NCBI GenBank assembly: GCA_016292545.1
Contig: JAEDIG010000048.1
Location: forward strand, 1 to 17,450
Length of the DNA stretch: 17,450 nucleotides
Direction of reading: 5' to 3'
DNA from: Bacteroidaceae bacterium
GTDB lineage: Bacteria; Bacteroidota; Bacteroidia; Bacteroidales; Bacteroidaceae
Shown here: positions 14,599-17,450 of the stretch, in pieces
How the letters are laid out: each line of letters starts with the position of its first letter
Position numbering within the stretch: the stretch's first letter is position 1
The notes under the pieces: generated by a model
What the model was told of the DNA's origin: nothing
Databases searched by the model: none
Seen by the model: only the letters and a program-made list of their open reading frames with translations
Made by a program: the position numbers and the translations under genes

Positions 14599-15741
14599 AT
14601 GAAAATACTACTGATTGGTGAATATAGCAACGTACACTGGTCGCTGGCCGAAGGGCTCAGGCAACTGGGACACCGGGTGACTGTGGTGTCCGACGGCGAC
14701 GGATGGAAAAACTATCCCAGAGACGTAGACATCAGCCGCAAGTCGACGGCGTTTTGGCATACAATAAGCTATGTGGCCCGCCTGAAGCATGTGATGAACG
14801 GCCTGAAAGGCTACGATGTGGTGCAGATTATCAACCCCGTATTCCTGGAGCTGAAGCCCACACGCATCCTGCCCTACTACAAACAGCTGAAACGGCAGAA
14901 CAAGAGCATCTTCATGGGGGCCTTTGGCATGGATCACTATTGGGTGAAGGCAGGGCTCGACTGCTGCACCTTTGAATACAGCGACTTCAACATTGGCACC
15001 CAGGTCCGCCAATCTGCCGACAACGACCGCTTCATCGATGAATGGCTGTATGGCCCCAAGGGATGGCTCAACAAGATTGTGGCATACGACTGCCAAGGCA
15101 TCGTGACCGGCCTATATGAGTACCAGATGGCATACAGCAGGCACTTCGACCTGCCGGAAAAGCTGCAGTTCATCCCGTTCCCCGTGTCCGCAATGCCTGC
15201 CGCCCGACCGCAGCCTGTCCACTCCCCCATCCGCTTCTTCATAGGCATACAAAGCCAACGGAATGCCTACAAGGGCACCGACATCATGCTCAGGGCGCTG
15301 AAGAGGCTGGCACACGACTACCCCAGGGAAGTGGAAATGGTGGTGGCCGAAGATGTGCCCTTCCGACAATATGCCCGCATGCTGGCCGACAGCGATGTGC
15401 TCCTGGACCAGCTCTACAGCTACACACCGGCCATGAACGGGCTGCTGGCCATGAGCAAGGGCCTGGTGCTGGTGGGAGGCGGCGAAGAGGTCCACTACCA
15501 GCTGTTGGGGGAAAACAGCCTCCGCCCCATCATAAACGTGAAACCCAGCGAGGAAAGCGTCTACAGGGCCCTTCACCACCTGATGTCCCGCCCAGACGAG
15601 CTGTACCGGCTGAAGGAGCAGAGCATCGCCTATGTGAAACGCCACCACGACCCCGTGCGTGTGGCACAGCAATATGTAGATTTCTGGCTACGCATGCAGA
15701 AACCCGAAAACCGACACCTATCACACGACATTATCATATGA
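14599..15741 (+). CDS. Glycosyltransferase, GT4-like
   Basis: This 380-residue soluble protein has the GT-B two-domain layout. The N-terminal Rossmann part starts MKILLIGEYSNVHWSLAEGL and continues QLGHRVTVVSDG, the typical acceptor-side start of GT4-like enzymes. The C-terminal part has NAYKGTDIMLRALKRLAHDY near residue 220 and a nucleotide-sugar-binding stretch near 260-290: ADSDVLLDQLYSYTPAMNG, then LLAMSKGLVLVGGGEE. It has no signal peptide or membrane segment, so it acts at the cytoplasmic face. Donor and acceptor cannot be read. It begins 25 bp after the TamB-like gene, behind an AGGG close to the ATG, and its stop overlaps the sulfatase start in ATGA, so the three are probably co-transcribed. 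Its product is probably a surface glycan; that is inferred from the neighbours only. Confidence 0.85.
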   Translation: MKILLIGEYSNVHWSLAEGLRQLGHRVTVVSDGDGWKNYPRDVDISRKSTAFWHTISYVARLKHVMNGLKGYDVVQIINPVFLELKPTRILPYYKQLKRQNKSIFMGAFGMDHYWVKAGLDCCTFEYSDFNIGTQVRQSADNDRFIDEWLYGPKGWLNKIVAYDCQGIVTGLYEYQMAYSRHFDLPEKLQFIPFPVSAMPAARPQPVHSPIRFFIGIQSQRNAYKGTDIMLRALKRLAHDYPREVEMVVAEDVPFRQYARMLADSDVLLDQLYSYTPAMNGLLAMSKGLVLVGGGEEVHYQLLGENSLRPIINVKPSEESVYRALHHLMSRPDELYRLKEQSIAYVKRHHDPVRVAQQYVDFWLRMQKPENRHLSHDIII

Positions 15742-17264
15742 GACTATCCTGTAAATACTGTTTCGTGGGCGGCACAATGCTGCTCACAGCCTTTCAGGCA
15801 TACGCACGCAAGTCCGAAAGGCCCAACATCATCTACATCATGTGCGACGACATGGGGTATGGCGACCTGGGTTGCTACGGACAGCCCTATATCAGCACCC
15901 CATGCATCGACCGTATGGCACAGGAGGGCATGCGGTTCACCCAGGCATACGCAGGAAGTCCCGTGAGTGCACCCTCGCGCGCCTCCCTTATGACCGGACA
16001 GCACACAGGGCATTGTCTGGTGAGGGGGAACAAGGAATACTGGAAAGGCGTGCCGATGGTGGAATACGGACGCTGTTCCGACTACAGCTGTGTGGGGCAA
16101 ATGCCCTACGACACCGCCCACATCATCCTGCCGGAGATATTGCACGACAACGGCTACACCACAGGCATGTTCGGCAAATGGGCTGGAGGGTATGAAGGTT
16201 CTCCCTCCACACCCGACAAACGGGGCATTGACGAATTCTACGGCTACATCTGCCAGTTCCAGGCACATCTCTACTACCCCAACTTCCTTAACCGCTACAG
16301 CCGCTCCATGGGCGACACGGCCACTGTGCGCGAGGTGCTCACACAGAACATCCAGCATCCCATGTACGGAGATGGGTATGAACGGCGCACACAATACTCG
16401 GCCGACCTCATCCACCAGCGGGCCATGCAATGGCTGCAGATGCAGGACGGAGAGACACCTTTTATGGGTATCTTCACCTATACGCTCCCCCATGCAGAGC
16501 TCTGCCAGCCCAACGATTCCCTGCTGGCCCGCTACAGAAAGAAATTCTTTGCCGACCGCACATGGGGCGGACAGGAGGGTTCGCGCTACAATCCCACCAC
16601 TCATACCCATGCCCAGTTTGCAGCCATGATTACAAGGCTCGACACCTACGTGGGAGAGATACTGGAACTGCTGCACCGCAAAGGGCTCGATGAGAACACC
16701 ATCGTCATCTTCACCAGCGACAACGGACCTCATGAGGAAGGCGGAGCCGATCCGGGCTTCTTTGGGCGCGACGGCAAGCTGAAGGGGCGCAAGCGCCAAT
16801 GCTACGAGGGCGGCATCCGCATTCCGTTCATCGTGAGATGGCCGGGCCATGTAGAGGCGGGCAGCGTATCCCACCACCAGCTGGCATTCTACGATGTGTT
16901 GCCCACTCTCTGCGAACTGGCCCGCATCAATCCCAGATCACGCAAATACATGCCCAAGGAAAATGCCCAGGGATATTACGACGGCCTTTCGTTTGCCCCC
17001 ACCCTGCTGGGGCAATCTCCCCAGGCCACCCACGACTATCTTTTCTGGGAGTTCCACGAAACCAACCAGATGGCCTTGCGCATGGGTGACTGGAAAATGG
17101 TGGTTAAAAAAGGTGTCCCCGAACTGTACAATCTGGCCGAGGACATCCACGAGGACCACAATCTGGCCGCCTCCCATCCCCAACTGGTAAAGCAAATGGT
17201 GGAAATCATTCTTCGCGAACACACGCCAAGCCATGATTTTCAGGTCACTCTTCCTACCCCATAA
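15738..17264 (+). CDS. Exported sulfatase, serine-type formylglycine motif
   Basis: A 508-residue sulfatase of the alkaline-phosphatase-like superfamily (PF00884). The signal peptide spans about residues 1-23, with a plausible cut after AYA. The catalytic motif is S77-A-P-S-R81 followed by ASLMTG, so S77 would be converted to formylglycine by an anaerobic radical-SAM maturase (anSME), as is usual in Bacteroidales. Metal ligands are visible: D37-D38 in MCDDMGYGD, and DNG in FTSDNGPHEEGG. FGKW with K and EFYGYICQFQAHLYYPNF fit the arylsulfatase-like S1 group with close relatives acting on glycans. It should hydrolyse sulfate esters in the periplasm or outside; the substrate is not readable. It overlaps the glycosyltransferase gene by 4 bp. 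No SusC/SusD pair or maturase is in the window, which is unusual for a glycan-degrading sulfatase. Confidence 0.93.
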   Translation: MRLSCKYCFVGGTMLLTAFQAYARKSERPNIIYIMCDDMGYGDLGCYGQPYISTPCIDRMAQEGMRFTQAYAGSPVSAPSRASLMTGQHTGHCLVRGNKEYWKGVPMVEYGRCSDYSCVGQMPYDTAHIILPEILHDNGYTTGMFGKWAGGYEGSPSTPDKRGIDEFYGYICQFQAHLYYPNFLNRYSRSMGDTATVREVLTQNIQHPMYGDGYERRTQYSADLIHQRAMQWLQMQDGETPFMGIFTYTLPHAELCQPNDSLLARYRKKFFADRTWGGQEGSRYNPTTHTHAQFAAMITRLDTYVGEILELLHRKGLDENTIVIFTSDNGPHEEGGADPGFFGRDGKLKGRKRQCYEGGIRIPFIVRWPGHVEAGSVSHHQLAFYDVLPTLCELARINPRSRKYMPKENAQGYYDGLSFAPTLLGQSPQATHDYLFWEFHETNQMALRMGDWKMVVKKGVPELYNLAEDIHEDHNLAASHPQLVKQMVEIILREHTPSHDFQVTLPTP

Positions 17265-17335
17265 GCCGGAACATATCCCCGATAAAGATTAAGATAACAT
17301 AATTGGTTGAAAGATTAATAACTAACGTGAGTTCG

Positions 17336-17450
17336 ATGAAAATTATGATAACACCAGGTGATGTGGATAATCGGAAACCTCTTGAATATAAAGCATTTGT
17401 CGAATTCATATATGGAAAGCTCGTCGGTGACAAAGGGTACATTGGCAAGC
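17336..17450 (+). pseudogene. IS982-family transposase fragment, cut by window end
   Basis: The plus-strand frame from ATG 17336 reads MKIMITPGDVDNRKPLEY, then AFVEFIYGKLVGDKGYIGK, up to the last base. This matches the middle of IS982-type DDE transposases, where an F/IMITPGNVDDR stretch precedes GDKGYI; the D of GDKGYI is probably the second catalytic aspartate. The normal N-terminal half is absent: the frame is closed by a stop at 17300-17302, and the 33 bases after it show no resemblance to the family. Base composition is more AT-rich than in the neighbours. It is thus a 5'-truncated remnant or an insertion end; the 3' part lies outside the window. Confidence 0.65.

Noticed and set aside
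17254..17448. Minus-strand 64-codon open frame at the window end
   Set aside because: It overlaps the sulfatase stop and lies opposite the IS982-like frame, which has the recognisable motif.

Overview
The window looks like a chromosomal segment of a fairly high-GC member of the Bacteroidales, probably Prevotella-like. This is inferred from four things: promoters of the Bacteroidetes TAnnTTTG type in front of most transcription units, a six-gene Na+-NQR operon whose proteins look Bacteroidales-like, a DUF1080 lipoprotein, and a TamB-like giant protein. The genus is not certain. Codon third positions are GC-rich, which produces very long false ORFs opposite the real genes.

Layout. Positions 1-600 carry no convincing gene. 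They hold inverted and direct copies of a GC-rich intergenic repeat. On the minus strand follow a DUF1080 lipoprotein (670-1551, with a terminator at 605-637) and an integral membrane acyltransferase (1645-2793). A DUF554 membrane protein (2929-3636) is divergent from the acyltransferase. The nqrABCDEF operon occupies 3765-9934 on the minus strand, from a promoter near 9975 to a hairpin terminator at 3697-3730. Divergent from nqrA, and about 180 bp away, is a plus-strand set of three: a TamB/AsmA-like protein (about 10116-14573), a GT4-like glycosyltransferase (14599-15741) and a serine-type sulfatase (15738-17264). The last two overlap by 4 bp. The window ends inside an IS982-type transposase fragment (17336-17450).

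How the genes work together. NqrA-F form the Na+-pumping NADH:quinone oxidoreductase. NqrF takes NADH electrons through FAD and a 2Fe-2S cluster. An iron centre between NqrD and NqrE passes them across the membrane to covalent FMN on NqrC and NqrB, and then to quinone. The TamB-like protein is expected in envelope assembly. The glycosyltransferase probably builds a surface glycan. The sulfatase is exported and probably desulfates a glycan outside the cytoplasm.

Most notable point: NqrC is 345 residues long because it carries two extra parts. At the cytoplasmic N-terminus is a rubredoxin-like four-cysteine module. At the periplasmic C-terminus is an 11-cysteine tail with alternating K/E-CGQG pentapeptides, encoded by a 15-bp tandem repeat. 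The tail resembles the EGKCG repeats of copper-binding peptides modified by DUF692 (MNIO) enzymes. Second, the TamB-like gene appears to lack a normal start codon: ATC stands exactly where ATG is expected.
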